Assembly (NCBI RefSeq): GCF_001540865.1
Contig: NC_033629.1
Location: 12,177,607 to 12,241,606, forward strand
From: Ananas comosus
Lineage: Eukaryota; Streptophyta; Magnoliopsida; Poales; Bromeliaceae
Length of the DNA: 64,000 nt
Reading direction: 5' to 3'
The first letter of the stretch is position 1, and each line of letters opens with the position of its first letter. The position numbers were made by a program, and so were the translations under genes. Positions 1 to 11,945 of the stretch are shown here, one piece after another. A model generated the notes under the pieces. The model ran no database searches. It was not told the origin of the DNA and saw only the letters and a list, made by a program, of their open reading frames with translations.

Positions 1-55
1 AATTTACTTAGCAATGTGTGTATGATTCTTTTAATTCAAATGTGGACAAAAATGT

Positions 56-176
56 TTAAACAGTATCTTCTCGAGTAGTATCTTCAGAACCCTTCACTTC
101 TAGTTGCAATTGAGTGAAAGCAGAGAGCATAGCTGATCTCGCATTTGCCATCTCTACTATCCTTTCCAATGCTGCA

Positions 177-217
<41 letters not shown>

Positions 218-2482
218 CTACATAAGATGTAGATTAAAGAACAAATTTTGAGAGGATACCAAAAGAAAAAGGGAGAAAAACCTGTCTCAAATGAAGATTG
301 AGCTGTGCGAAGTTTTGGAGAAACCAATGTTCCAAATACTGCTAGGGATTTAGCCCTCTCTTTCTGGACCTGGGTACAAAATAAGAAGTGTTACGAAAAT
401 ATATTGAGAAAAAGGCATATTGCATAGAAACTATGATCATGCATGTTGTGGATTATAAATGGCTGAAAATGGAAGTAGACTGATTCGGGGATGTACAACA
501 AACTAAACCACTAATGTGGATACATCATATTTTATAAAGTTCATATCTATTATTGAGAAATTCCATAATATAACTATCATCGAATTTACTTCTTGTTTTG
601 ATACAATTTCCTTCCCCCAAAAAAAAGAAGAAAAAAGTAAGGATCTACTCACATCTTTGGAAAAAGAAAGTTGAGGTCCGTTTCCAGACGAGTTAGATTC
701 CTCCCTTTCACCTAAAACAGAAGAACACACAATAATCTGTATAAATCAACACTACCGACAATCAGATTCTGAAAGAGATTGAAAAAGGAAACTGCAAAAA
801 TACCCAAGATATTGGATGCTGCCCGATGCCTTAGTTGCGACTGATTAGACTTCTTTTGCATTGAATCTAGCTCTATCTCCTCAGAAGAACACCTATCTTC
901 TTGCGTACCCCATTTAGAAAGAGTAAAATGTGGATTTGGTTCTGAATCATGACAAATGATCTTCGTAAGTTATATAGTATGGGTGCATTAACTATAGTCT
1001 GACTAATTTTTTTATAGCGCTGACGGCAACCTATTAGAGGATTTTAGAAAGTTGAATGAGAAGAAATAGCAAGTTCAAAATCAATCGATATTACAGAAAC
1101 AATCAAAATACAAATTGACGGACTAAAATGCCGAAATTGAAGATACCAGGATGAGATTCAAGCCAGGCCCAAAAAAAAACCATAAATCACCTGAAAGAGA
1201 ACTATCGAGTGAATCGGTTACTTTTAGGGTGGTGGCAGCAGATCGTACTTTATGATCAAATAATGCGCTCGAAATGCGTGACGAACCCATAGAATGGCGA
1301 GCACAGGCCAGTTCCAGCCATCCCTGCTAACAAAGAAAATTGAAGCCTCTTGATGGAGCCATGAAAAGGAACATAACATTTTTTATTTTATTTTTTTCAC
1401 ATGCTAAAACATTCCAGATTAAAAAGTTGGAAATTTACAAAATCCACCATGGCTTCAACTTTATAAACAAGTGATAATAATGAGGAATTTAACTATGAAA
1501 AGAGACTGGATATTTACATTTGAAAAAGGTTACTATTGGCGCCGCGACAAAGGTTTAGGTCTTTTTCCTATGCCATCCATTGAATCCCTAATCGCAATAT
1601 ATCCGTAATAATCAACCAAATAACATCGCCGCCACCATAATCGCCACCATAAACACAGTTATGACGAACCTTTAAGAGCTCACCTTTGTCAATATAAACA
1701 CCATCAAATGTTCATTACCATGCCACATTCTACTATCTTATTTTTTACTCTTTTTTCTCCTTAGGTTGTTAAATCCCCAAAAAAGCTCACATTTTGACGC
1801 AATTCATACAACTTGATGTGAAAAATTTCTAAGTTATGGATTACTAAACCAATCAATGCATCTTTCTTTACCCTAAAATATAAATTTACTTCCTACGTCA
1901 CTGCATCGCCGCAAAGGAAATGATTGCCTCAATTATGATTATGCGCAATTTACAAATCTTACTAATTAGCAATACAAAACCACGCAATGTGATTAAAACA
2001 TAATAAACAACACAAAATGATTTTTTTTTTTCACAAAATTCGAATATTTCATTAGGAATTGCATTATGCAAGTAACTAATTGCATCTAAAGCATGAAAAA
2101 ACAAAAAGATCACTTATAAAGCAAATAAAGGAAAATTTGACTTAAAACTCCATCCAAATTAGCGATTTGGGTGTTGCAAAAGAGAAATTAACGCGATTAC
2201 ATGAAAATTTGGGGGAAAAGATATCCCGAAAACTAGGGTTTTTTAATTTTAAATTTTTAAAAATTTTTGTACCTGGCGAAGAGCGGAAGAGAGGGAATCG
2301 ATGAGAACGAGATATGCGTCGAAAGAGTCGAGAAACTTCAAAACCTTCTCATCCTCCCCTTCTTCGGAGTCGGCGCCGGGTTTGCATTCGGTGCCGACTT
2401 TTTCTGTAGCTTCTTCTTCGGCGCCGTCATCCTCGTCTTCGTCCTCGCGAGGGACGGGGACGATCTGGTCCATCTCCGGCAT
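56..2482 (-). CDS. CCDC115: CCDC115/Vma22-like V-ATPase assembly factor
   Basis: Six coding exons on the minus strand: 2273-2482, 1191-1323, 804-941, 653-711, 282-369, 56-171. All introns are GT-AG and the joined frame gives 247 aa. An acidic N-terminus is followed by a helical segment around the exon 1/2 border (RQGWLELACARHSMG) that matches the GWLxLAxARxxMG block of animal CCDC115. The exon 5 block FGTLVSPKLRTAQSSFE matches the C-terminal FGxLVxxxLRxAQxSF block of that family. CCDC115 and yeast Vma22 act in the ER in assembly of the V-ATPase V0 sector; this role is family knowledge. I chose the start MPEMDQIV at 2482; MDQIV at 2473 is also possible. An in-frame ATG at 2596 lies in probable leader. 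A GA microsatellite abuts the last acceptor. The family call is confident; the plant function is inferred. Confidence 0.85.
185..214. repeat. (GA)n microsatellite
   Basis: Uninterrupted GA run. On the minus strand it reads as a CT tract directly upstream of the last acceptor of the CCDC115-like gene, so it serves as its polypyrimidine tract. Its length could be polymorphic. Confidence 0.9.
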
Positions 2483-4119
2483 CCAGATCGGAAAAGTGCG
2501 GTGCGTGTGCGAGGTGCGAGGTGGAGTGTGCGTGAATGGAGTAATTATCACAACTAAATTAGAAAATGGGCCAAAGTGGGCCGCAACAGGGCCCATTATG
2601 GAATCAAGTTATTATGGAGTTATAATTTACCAGCAACAATCAGCAAAAATTTAAACTTTCTAGATTTTAGATTTCATGATTTTTTTTAAAAATTATTTAT
2701 CTACCATTTAAGTAGCTAATATAAAATGACTTTGACAATACTTGGTCATTAGGCAAACGATAATATAAACGTCTCAAGAATCAATCTTTCATTCAGATGC
2801 TCCATTGCCGAAAACGATGTGGAAGTAACTGATCCCTCATCAGGAAGCAAGATGCTGTTTCTTTTTTTTTTTCCCCCAACTTTTTTTTGCGAGGTCCCCT
2901 CTATCTCTCAATCTCTTTTCTCTCCATTTTGATCCCTTCTACAACACCAAAAAAAAAACTTTTTCTAAATTTATACCACAGTAGTTTTCCTTCCATTAGA
3001 AAGAATTTGGCTGCAGAAAACAGTTCTGCAGCAGTTTTATGCACACCTATGGAGAACTAAACAGATCTGATCAAACATCTTTTACAGGACATGGTGTCAA
3101 ATTACAAATGATTATGAAGATCCATTAACATGTGGCTTGCAAACAATTAGGGCATGTTCCGTTCATGATTGGAATAGAATGAAAACTGACATTGGATTGT
3201 TTTGGAATGGAAAATGAAATGATGAATCATTTAAAAATATTTGGTTTATTATTGAAATGAAAATCTTGATTAAGAGAGAAAAAAGTGACGAAGAGAGAGG
3301 AGGGTGGGTGGTGGTGAAAGAAAATTTTAAATAATTTACTTTGGAATGAGCTAATCCAGGATTCAAAGTCGGATTTGATCATAAATAAATTTGGTCATTC
3401 TTATTCCGGAGTGGAATGGGAATCGAAATCGAATTTCTATAAAACAAACGGCAACTATCGAAATCAATAAATTCCATTTCGATTTCATAATCTAAAATAA
3501 GTGAACCAAACATGCCCTCAGAAGCTTCTACCTTTCTCTTGCTCTTAGTTTATAGCATTTCCCATACTAGATTCATCACCCTTCCGACAAGAGATACTAG
3601 GATGATAATACATTATACAGGATTCATGAAAGGGAAAGCAAACAACTATGAAGTGTGAAGAGAAGCAATGTCGCATGAAGAGTCGAAAAACACTTCTGGA
3701 TAAAGCTTTACTAGCAAACCAGAATCATCCGCTACAACGGAAATTTACAAGAAAACCTCAAAAACTTGTTCAAGGTTACTAACAAAAGATTAACTTGTGC
3801 AGTAATGTATGAATATTCGAATACAGACCCGCCATATTTTCAGTCAAATTATGAGCCAGTTTCGAAGATTCAAAGTTCAGTGTAGTTTTCATATATCAAG
3901 ACGCTATTTGCTCGATTGACTCATATTTCTCATACTCCTAATACCAACTCCAGTAACATACACAAACTCATAAGACAACATGATCACATGAGCAATATAT
4001 ATTGATTAGTTGATTGTCGACAACTAGAAAATGGAGCATCTCTTTCTCTCGATCATCACAACACAAAACCACCAAGAGATGCAAATAACTTAATGAGGAA
4101 TAATCCGAAACAGCATCTT
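2483..4119. other. Intergenic region with one MITE
   Basis: This lies between the CCDC115-like start and the L11 stop. It holds the CCDC115-like leader and promoter (about 2483-2650), AT-rich sequence, a MITE at 3150-3517 and the probable L11 3'UTR (about 3700-4119). I see no further gene. Confidence 0.6.
3150..3517. mobile_element. Tourist-like MITE
   Basis: The left end GGGCATGTTCCGTTCA and the right end, read in reverse complement as GGGCATGTTTGGTTCA, form terminal inverted repeats. Flanking triplets are TTA and TCA, so the 3-bp target duplication is imperfect. Length 368 bp and no coding capacity. The ends resemble PIF/Harbinger (Tourist) MITEs. Confidence 0.65.
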
Positions 4120-4584
4120 TTAAAGATCTTTAACGACCTGGATGCCCATCGAATTAGCCGTGCCGATGATCGACTTGCAGATGGCCTCGAGCGGCATGTG
4201 CTTGCAGAACGGATCGGACTGCTTCACCTTTGCAATCTCGTACACGTGGCTGAGCATGATGGAGGAGACGACCGTGTGGCCCGGCCGGCCGCTGCCTGAC
4301 TCGATCCCCGCAGCCTTCTTAAGAAACCACGTGACCGATGGTGACTTGACGGTGAACTCAAATGTATTGTCCTTATAAGCCGTAATGGTGACGGCCATAG
4401 GCGTGTCCGGCTTGTATTTTTGAGTTCTCGCATTGAAGTCCTTGCAGAAGGCCATTAGGTTCAGCCGATACTGACCGAGCGCAGGCCCGACAGGTGGGGC
4501 TGGCCGGGCAGCTCCGGCTGGCACGGTGAGCCGTATCGTGGCTGCGATGGGCCGCCGGGCAACAACATCTTTGAGAGTCGCCAT
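4120..4584 (-). CDS. MRPL11: Mitochondrial large-subunit ribosomal protein L11
   Basis: A single coding exon of 154 aa. The N-terminal L11 domain has the PPVGPALGQYRLNLMAFCK signature and a C-terminal RNA-binding domain with SIIGTANSMGI. It binds the GTPase-associated region of large-subunit rRNA with L10/L12. The length and absence of a long transit peptide fit the plant mitochondrial form; the plastid form is longer. I chose ATG at 4584 (MATLKDVV) because the family starts there; an in-frame ATG 12 codons upstream lies in leader sequence. A leader intron is likely from 5235 (AG|GTAATT) down to 4601 (TTGAATCTAG acceptor). The promoter and first leader exon lie around 5236-5380. Confidence 0.95.
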   Translation of the reverse strand: MATLKDVVARRPIAATIRLTVPAGAARPAPPVGPALGQYRLNLMAFCKDFNARTQKYKPDTPMAVTITAYKDNTFEFTVKSPSVTWFLKKAAGIESGSGRPGHTVVSSIMLSHVYEIAKVKQSDPFCKHMPLEAICKSIIGTANSMGIQVVKDL

Positions 4585-4600
4585 AGCTGATTTATAAAAC

Positions 4601-5235
4601 CTAGATTCAAAACACTTCAATCAAAATTCTCCATTTCCACACCATTTTTTTTTAAGTACAGATCAAAATTCTATCCATTCACATGGTAATTTACTCAAGA
4701 ATGAAAGTAACAGCCCGAAAGATTTATGAGTAATTTGTAACTCTGCGCTTCAGATTGATAGCAGCACATCACAAATTTACAGCAAATAGGGTTAACAAAT
4801 ATTACAATTTTTTTTAAAAACAATTAAGTAGTTTTCTTTGGTAGAGTTTTTTAATCGAACTGGTGGCGGGCACTCTTGGTTTTCAGATAAAAACCAAAAC
4901 CTAAAGCCAGTTCAATCTCTCTTCGAACTGATTCCGAAGCAATACTACACGTAAATCGAACTGAAACCGATTCGAGCATTTCGTAAGAGCTTATTCCATG
5001 AGATTAGATCGTAAAAGCTTACAAATCCCTGTTCTAATGTGCAAAATCCAATCTTGATGATTCTAATCCTTCTATACTCCAACAGAGTACACTTGGCTTA
5101 CGCATTGCACATCAAATAGGAAGCAGATCACCAAAAAAAACAAAAAAAAAAAGAAAAAAAAAGGTTACATGAATGGGAATTGGGGATTTAAACCTAATAT
5201 GAATCGAATCAAATTCTTAGTAGAACTACAATTAC
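4601..5235 (-). other. 5'UTR intron of the L11 gene
   Basis: On the minus strand a GAG|GTAATT donor follows a GC-richer leader (5236-5340). A TTGAATCTAG acceptor lies 16 bases before the L11 ATG. No coding potential lies between them. Inferred from splice signals only; a transcript read would settle it. Confidence 0.6.
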
Positions 5236-5380
5236 CTCAAGCTCCTTAGATTGGAATCGAGAAGCGAGGTTTCGGCGCCGTCGAATTCGCAAGAGAGGTG
5301 AGAGATGCACGAAGGGGATCGGGGTTTCGTTCGCTCTCGTGTAGAAACCCTAGATAGGGGTTTAAAGGGCCTAAACCATT

Positions 5381-5885
5381 TGAACCGGAAAATTTTGTTC
5401 AAGGAGCCCCGTGACCCGCATCAAATAACTACTTTTAATATTTCAGAAGCACTAGTTTGCTCGTTAGTGGTTCAAAAAAATACACTTAAATATTCTATAA
5501 TTTTACTTTTTTAAAATCAAAAAAGTTTTCATCAAGTAGAATAGTAAAAGAAATTTATTTTGATAACTACATAGTAGTTAAATACAATTTTCGAGCCACA
5601 GAGTGACAAAATGATATTTCTCTTTTCATTCAATTGAAGTTGTTATATTTAGTGAAATTTAATCTAGAGACTCTAACATTATTATAATTTGTACAGTTTT
5701 AAACTAAAGGATTACCTTAAATTTTGCCCAAACATTAAAGCACGAAGGTTGACATTTACAAAAAAAAATTCTGGTAAAATGATAAGATAAATAATGGGTA
5801 GAAAATTGAATGGCACATTTAAATGTTGTAATGAAATACTATCAAAATTAAGATAACACTTTTGAAGGGAAAAAAATTTTAAAAA
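5381..5885. other. Intergenic AT-rich spacer
   Basis: Lies between the L11 promoter and the first tRNA-Ile. The part from 5535 onward is the beginning of the direct duplication repeated at 6881. No gene seen. Confidence 0.5.
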
Positions 5886-5959
5886 TGGCCCATGCAGGTC
5901 TCGAACCTGCGACCTTCGCGTTATTAGCACGACGCTCTAACCAACTGAGCTAATAGGCC
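5886..5959 (-). tRNA. tRNA-Ile(AAU), copy A
   Basis: A 74-nt cloverleaf on the minus strand. The acceptor stem is GGCCTAT/ATGGGCC with one T-G pair and discriminator A. The D arm is AGCTCAGTTGGTTAGAGC, the anticodon loop CTAATAA gives AAU (IAU after editing), and the T arm is GCAGGTTCGAGACCTGC. It has no intron and a T run follows the 3' end, as expected for Pol III termination. Confidence 0.97.
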
Positions 5960-6607
5960 AATTTAATAAAATATTTATTACTGTGTTAATGAATAATATG
6001 ACTATAAAGCCTTTTTGGTAATTTTGACCCGAAAATTTCGAGTACTAAACGAATAAGAGGAGAGAGTTATGTTTTGGCGTGAGTATGGTGGGATAGAGTG
6101 GGATTTTTTTTACTCGAATCACATTTAATCTCAATTTTTTCCAAGTATTTTACTATATCAGATTCGGTATTTTTCATCCTTTTGCAATTTCTGCTCTAAA
6201 TATCGAAGTGGCTATAACTATATTATCAACGGTCTCTAGGGAAACTGTTTCCAAGTTCAAAACTTGATTACTTTACATTTTTCTCCAGCTAAGTTTATTT
6301 CTAATTAATATCATCATTAAATTTGATGAAAATGCGCACAAATGGTCTAATTTACTTTTAAAAATATTCTATCATTATTTTATATACATATACACATGTA
6401 CACACAAGCATGCATGCATGTTTCTCAACTTTTAACATGCTTGTGAGTTTTTAGCTTTTATAATGCTTCAAGATCCATGCAATATTAAAAAAAACTTAAA
6501 ATTTCTGCGTAGATCTTAAAGCAATCCAACGACTAAAAAGTTGTAAGCATAAATGCATGCATCCGTGCAATTAAAATCACAGAAGCTTAACTCTATATAA
6601 GTAGACT

Positions 6608-6878
6608 CTACCAAGCACTCTTATCCCTCTTCTTTATCCTCACCATAAGCCCATATTTCATGTGAAGTATGATGGCGAGCTTTGGCTCCACCACATGCCC
6701 CTCCACCACCTCTACCTGAAAATTGTAGAGCATCGCGGCCACCACCGTTTTCATCGTGTTGAAGGCCATCTCCTTCCCCAGGCACGACCGCGGTCCGCAG
6801 TTGAACGCGAAGAACTTGTGCGCCGGCTCGTGCTTTATCTCGCTACCGCTGCCGCTGCCGCCGCCCGCCGGCACAATC
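6608..6878 (-). pseudogene. CYP96-type P450, 3' fragment cut at an N
   Basis: This encodes only the last 88 or so residues of a P450: the heme-binding segment FNCGPRSCLGKEMAF and the C-terminus ending in KSAW. It is almost identical to the C-terminus of the gene at 7952-9698, with Q for H and S for R changes. The coding sequence breaks at the N (6879), after which the sequence jumps back to the start of the duplicated 3' flank. No I-helix, ExxR or N-terminal exon is present. It is either a truncated paralogue or the end of an unmerged contig from the other haplotype, so a gene count of three should not be trusted. Confidence 0.85.
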
Positions 6879-6880
6879 NA

Positions 6881-8217
6881 AGTAGAATAGTAAAAGAAAT
6901 TTTTTTGATAACTACATAGTAGTTAAATACAATTTTCGAGCCACGGAGTGGCAAAATGATATTTCTCTTTTCATTCAATTGAAGTTGTTATATTTAGTGA
7001 AATTTAATCTAGAGACTCTAACATTATTATAATTAGTACAGTTTTAAATTAAAGGATTACCTTAAATTTTGCCCAAACATTAAAGCACGAAGGTTGAGAT
7101 TTACAAAAAAAATTCTGGTAAAATGATAAGATAAATAATGGGTAGAAAATTGAATGGCACATTTAAATGTTGTAATGAAATACTATCAAAATTAAGATAA
7201 CACTTTTGAAGGGAAAAAAATTTTAAAAATGGCCCATGCAGGTCTCGAACCTGCGACCTTCGCGTTATTAGCACGACGCTCTAACCAACTGAGCTAATAG
7301 GCCAATTTAATAAAATATTTATTACTAAGTTAATGAATAATAAGACTATAAAGCCTTTTTGGTAATTTTGACTCGAAAATTTAGAGTCCTAAATGAATAA
7401 GAGGAGAGAGTTATGATTTGGCGTGAGTATGGTGAGATAGAGTGGGATTTTTTTGACTCAAATCACATTTAATCTTAATTTTTTCCAAGTATTTTACTAT
7501 ATCAGATTCGGTATTTTTCATCCTTTTGCAATTTCTGTTCTAAATATCGAAGTGGCTATAACTATATTATCAACGGTCTCTAGGAAAACTGTTTCCAAGT
7601 TCAAAACTTGATTACTTTACATTTTTCTGCAGCTAAGTTTATTTCGAATTATATCATCATTAAATTTGATGAAAATGCACACAAATGGTCTAATTTACTT
7701 TTAACAATATTCTAACATTATTTTATATACATATACACAAGTACACACATGCATGCATGCATGTTTCTCGACTTTTAACATGTTTGTGAATTTTTAGCTT
7801 TCGTAATGCTTCAAGATTCATGCAGTATTAAAAAAAAAAAGATTAAAATTTCTGCGTAGATCTTGAAGCAATTCAACAACTAAAAAGTTATAAGCATAAA
7901 ATGCACCGGTGCAATTAAAATCACAGAAGCTTAACTCTATATAAGTAGACTCTACCAAGCACTCTTATCCCTCTTCTTTATCCTCACCATAAGCCCATAT
8001 TTCATGTGAAGTATGATAGCGAGCTTTGGCTCCACCACATGCCCCTCCACCACCTCTACGTGAAAATTGTAGAGCATCGCGGCCACCACCGTTTTCATCG
8101 TGTTGAAGGCCATCTCCTTCCCCAGGCACGACCGCGGCCCACAGTTGAACGCGAAGAACTTGTGCGCCGGCTCGTGCTTTATCTCGCGACCGCTGCCGCT
8201 GCCGCCCACCGGCACGA
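6881..8217. repeat. Direct duplication, copy B
   Basis: Second copy of the 5535-6878 segment, offset about 1344-1346 bp. It carries the second tRNA-Ile and runs into the intact CYP96 gene. Confidence 0.9.
7230..7303 (-). tRNA. tRNA-Ile(AAU), copy B
   Basis: Identical over the tRNA body to the copy at 5886-5959: same stems, AAU anticodon and discriminator A. It was carried along by the 1.34-kb duplication. If that duplication is an assembly artefact, only one of the two genes is real. Confidence 0.95.
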
Positions 8218-9698
8218 TCCACCGCTCCGGCCTGAACTCCATGCAATCCTCCCCCCATATCCCCTCCATCCTCCCCATGGAATACAGGTGGAATATCAGT
8301 ATCGTCCCCGGCCGCACCGCGTGCCCACTCGGCAGCACGTCGGCCCTCGACACCCCCTTGTGCTCGATTGCCACCGGCGGGTACAGCCGCAGGCACTCGC
8401 ACAGCGCCGCGTGCAAGTAAACGAGCTTTCCGAGCGCCTCGCGGTCGAACGGAGTGCTTTCTTCCGAAGCCGGTCGGGGCCAGTTGGCCTTCAGCTCCTC
8501 AACGATCGCCTCCTCGACGTCGGGGTTCTTCGACAGGAGCCAGAAGAACCACGTCAGCGTGACGGCCGTGGTGTCGCGCCCCGCGAGCAGGAGGTTCTTC
8601 GCGTTGGCTTGGAGGAAACCGTCGAACTCGACGAATTCGACCGAGTTCCGGTTGCCGACCGACTGCAGCATGTACGTCGTGAGGAGATCGGCCGGCTCGA
8701 CCGCCTCGCCTTCCTTCGCAACCTCCACCTGCTTCCTCCTTGCCGCGATTGTCTCATCGACGAAGGCGTCCATGACTCTCGCCGCAGCCGCGAGCTTTCG
8801 CTCTCTCCCAATTTCAAGCCACTTCAGTACCTTCCACACGATCTTCGGAACGACATGCCGGAAGAAGATGGCCTCGGAGGCGTCATCCAGCGCCTTCGCA
8901 AACGGGACGGTTGGGAAGCCATCAGAAAGGCAACCGGGGTCGACGCCGAGGACAAGTGTGCACGTCGTGTCGAAAGTCAACCGCAAGAACACGTCTTGCA
9001 GGTCGACCGCCGCGTTTGACTCCGCGAGGTGGCGGAGAAGCGGGATGAGGCCATTCTCCACCTTGTCGCGGCTGGCACGGAGCTCATAAGATCGAAACCT
9101 GTTGTGAAATAACCAATTACTCTAAATATTGAAGCTACTAGAAAATATTATACTATCTGAAACACTTGGTGTCTATAACAAGTTTAACCTATTAGAGGAC
9201 CGCGTGTTTTTGATGTTACATATCCATGCAGTACCTACGGTCGGTCATGAGGTTGTGGAGCATCCGCCGCTGCGCGCGCCACGTCTCGCCGTCGGTGTTG
9301 AGCAGGCTCTCGCCGAACAGCTCGAACATGTCGGCAAAGTCCGGGCCCTTCGGGTAGATGGCGGAGTGCGTGGTGAAGACGTGGTTGACGTTCCCGGGGT
9401 CGCAGGTGAAGAGCATGTCCATGCGGAGGAGCCAGGGCCAGTGGAAGGCGAAGGACCAGCGTGTTGCGGCGAAGACGTGGACGATGTGGTCGTGGAGGTG
9501 GTGGAGGTGGACGGAAGCGGAGGGGAGCATGCCGAGCACCGGCCAATTCACAGGGAGGATGCTGAGACGGTTTACGCGGCGGAGGTGGAGGAAGAGGAAG
9601 GAGAGGAAGGGGATAAGGAGGAGGAGCAATGAAGTGCATGTACTAGTAATACTAGTGAAGAAGCTAACTAAGTTCACACATGACCAAGTCCAAACCAT
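7952..9698 (-). CDS. Cytochrome P450, CYP96 family (alkane hydroxylase MAH1/noroxomaritidine synthase-like), copy 1
   Basis: Two exons: 9235-9698 and 7952-9098 (phase-2 GT-AG intron), 536 aa. An N-terminal membrane anchor (about residues 8-37) is followed by the proline-containing PVNWPVLGMLP segment. Further motifs are the I-helix AGRDTT (327-332), ExxR ECLR (389-392), FRPERW (443-448) and heme loop FNCGPRSCLG (472-481, ligand Cys479). The AGRDTT form and the VEPKLAIILHMKYGLMVRIKK tail place it in the CYP86 clan, family CYP96. Members hydroxylate wax alkanes (MAH1) or couple phenols in Amaryllidaceae alkaloid synthesis; the substrate here cannot be read. It is an ER-bound monooxygenase. A CA repeat sits directly 5' of the ATG and a TATA box about 100 bp upstream. 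Confidence 0.95.
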
Positions 9699-9699
9699 T

Positions 9700-9717
9700 A
9701 TTGTGTGTGTGTGTGTT
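9700..9717. repeat. (GT)n in the 5' leader of CYP96 copy 1
   Basis: A GT/CA run ending two or three bases from the start codon. The same tract, longer, precedes copy 2 at about 14371-14388. Confidence 0.85.
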
Positions 9718-9795
9718 TGTGTTGAAGAGGGAGAGGTTTAAGTGATTAGCTCAAGCTTAGGGGAGGGTAAGCAACAAAGAGTTGGGTGAGGTTGG

Positions 9796-9803
9796 TATAT
9801 ATA
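9796..9803 (-). promoter_or_regulatory. TATA box of CYP96 copy 1
   Basis: TATATATA about 100 bp upstream of the start codon. The matching element lies at 14450-14457 upstream of copy 2, and the surrounding promoter is homologous, which supports its role. Confidence 0.65.
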
Positions 9804-10339
9804 GATAAAAAATGTAGTTGCTAGGCCCTCCTCAACTAAAAGCCACTGCTCTTTACAAGAAATTAAATCTCATTATAATAACGTTTTTTAAATAACACTC
9901 AGAAAAAAGTGTTTCCAAATATTCCTACAATATTATAAATATTGATATTTTAAAAGCATCGTTATATAATCCGTCTATTCACCAAACAATTTTATTGAAT
10001 AAAAAACTTCATTATTATTCTTAATTTTTTCGCATTTTAGGTCAAAATTTTTAAAAATTTTGATACTTTAAAATGTCAGAATATATTTTACTGATGTTTT
10101 GCATAAGCATCGGTATGGTAATATTTATTTACTCACGCTTTGAAATATGATAGTAAATTAATTATTTTGAAATGCTTTTAACTATCGTTAAATACCCAAA
10201 AAATATTCTTAAATACAACCATCATATTTTTCTAATTGTATTTTTTTACTATACGTAGTAGAACCTACCAGCAAATGCCAGATGGAGGCTGAGACCTTGT
10301 CAAATATATACAAGCCATGTTGAAATACATCTTATTATT

Positions 10340-10372
<33 letters not shown>

Positions 10373-10684
10373 TTATTTCCATAATTCTGCTGATATTAAT
10401 TAGGATATATAGGTCTGGTTGAAATATATAATTAAGTTACAATTAAAACGAGTAGTTGCGTATAGTATCCATATGCTTTAAATAAATTAGTTGCCCTTCT
10501 CATTCAGATGAACTATAGCTTCTAGATTTGTGGTAACGTCGACGATCGTAATTTAATATTCGTCCGGTTTAGCAAATTTTTAATGACAAAAAATTATAAT
10601 CAGAATGAAAAAAAAAGATTTTGTTGCATGAAATAAATTAATGATTGAGAACTCAATATAAAGCCAAGATAATTATATGGGAAT

Positions 10685-10844
10685 ACCGACCGTCCCTAGA
10701 GCAAACGGTAAAGGGCTTGGTGGTTGGTATCTGAGGTACCAAGTTCGAATCCTAGTTGATTCACATTTCCAGCTAAGTTTATTTCTAAATGAAATAAACG
10801 AAGCGGGTAGCGTGCTACCTATCTCTCAAAAAAAAAAAAAAAAA
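10685..10844 (+). mobile_element. tRNA-derived SINE with 14-bp target duplication
   Basis: The body begins ACCGACCGTCCCTAGAGC, has an A-box-like GGTAAAGGGCTTGGTGG and a B box GTTCGAATCCTAG, then a family-specific 3' part (AAGCGGGTAGCGTGCTACC) and a poly-A tail. The flanks AATTATATGGGAAT at 10671-10684 and 10845-10858 are identical, marking a recent L1-type integration. Confidence 0.85.
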
Positions 10845-11556
10845 AATTATATGGGAATTAGTAGTGCAATTAATCAATCTGAATTAAAAATTGAGGAAAT
10901 GTCAAATATACATTAATAAAGCATTAATGCACAAATATGCAATAATTAAGCTTAAATTGATTCATGCACATGTAAGCTAGTTAATGAACACATCAATAAT
11001 TCGAGAAATTAAGTCTTGCTTATAATTAATATTTGTAATTTTCTTATGTAGAAATAGGAACATTTAATCAAAAGTTCATATCTCGAATTAAAGTACAAAA
11101 ATATTATATTATTCTTAATGTAGAATATTCTCGATTAATCATCTCACATGATACGACAGTTTAATTAGTGCAAATCTCTTATGCATTCAACCTAGCTAGC
11201 GTTCAACCTTCTAAATTGGTACGTATGTAACGCACGTACAATTGATGAGTTAATGAATCAATTTGATTGTAGAAAAAAGGGAAATTTTTTAAAAAAACCC
11301 ATGCAAAATAAAATTATATATATCTAAGATCTAATTAATATAGTACTTAGAACTGCATGGCACAACAAGAAAATAATTAATGGGAAGTGCTCATAATTAA
11401 CACACCCACTTATGAGTTTTGAGTATATATACCCAATTTTGAGTACCACAGTACACACATTACACATGCTCAGAGTAATCTTTCAAAAAAAGGAAAAAAA
11501 AAAACATCCAAAGTCATGTAGGTGAGTTTAATTAGTTAGAAACCACACAATAATTT

Positions 11557-11640
11557 TTTTTTTTTTTTTTGAGATAAAGGTAGCACGCTACCCACTTCAT
11601 TCAATGGGAAGATGAACTAGGCTATAAGAGTGGGGCAACT
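11557..11640 (-). mobile_element. SINE, 3' fragment
   Basis: Poly-T followed by GTAGCACGCTACCC, the reverse complement of the 3' end of the SINE at 10685. The tRNA-like half is missing. Confidence 0.65.
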
Positions 11641-11692
11641 CGGGCCCCTAAAAAAAAAAAAAAAAAAGTACAGGTAGAGATCACGTAACGCT

Positions 11693-11815
11693 AGCTGAGA
11701 GCAGTGAATCTCACTCCTTCACCAGCTGATTTTGACAGCTCACAATGTGTCACAATTTAACGGTAGCTGAGAGCAGTGAATCCCACTCCTTCACCAGCTG
11801 ATTTTGACAGCACAC
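11693..11815. repeat. 72-bp tandem duplication
   Basis: AGCTGAGAGCAGTGAATC starts at 11693 and again at 11765. The unit (72 bp) includes CCAGCTGATTTTGACAGC; the second copy is incomplete and followed by another TTTTGACAGCTCACAA fragment. Confidence 0.85.
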
Positions 11816-11945
11816 AATAATTTTGACAGCTCACAATTTAACATGCATGCATGCAAAAAATCATGGTCATATTTTGATTACTTTGTAATTTAGTTTTCCG
11901 TTAGTACTTCGAAGATGAGAGGATTGTAAAATATGGCACTTTACA

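Larger units (their letters stand above)
5535..6878. repeat. Direct duplication, copy A
   Basis: About 1.34 kb, nearly identical to 6881-8217, with only scattered substitutions and small indels. It holds a tRNA-Ile and the 3' end of a CYP96 gene. It ends exactly at the single N at 6879. It may be a tandem duplication or two unmerged overlapping contigs; the N favours the second. Confidence 0.9.

Noticed and set aside
2249..2654. Overlapping plus-strand frames across the first exon of the CCDC115-like gene
   Set aside because: The minus-strand frame joins five further exons with family similarity; the plus frames are translations of its acidic codon runs.
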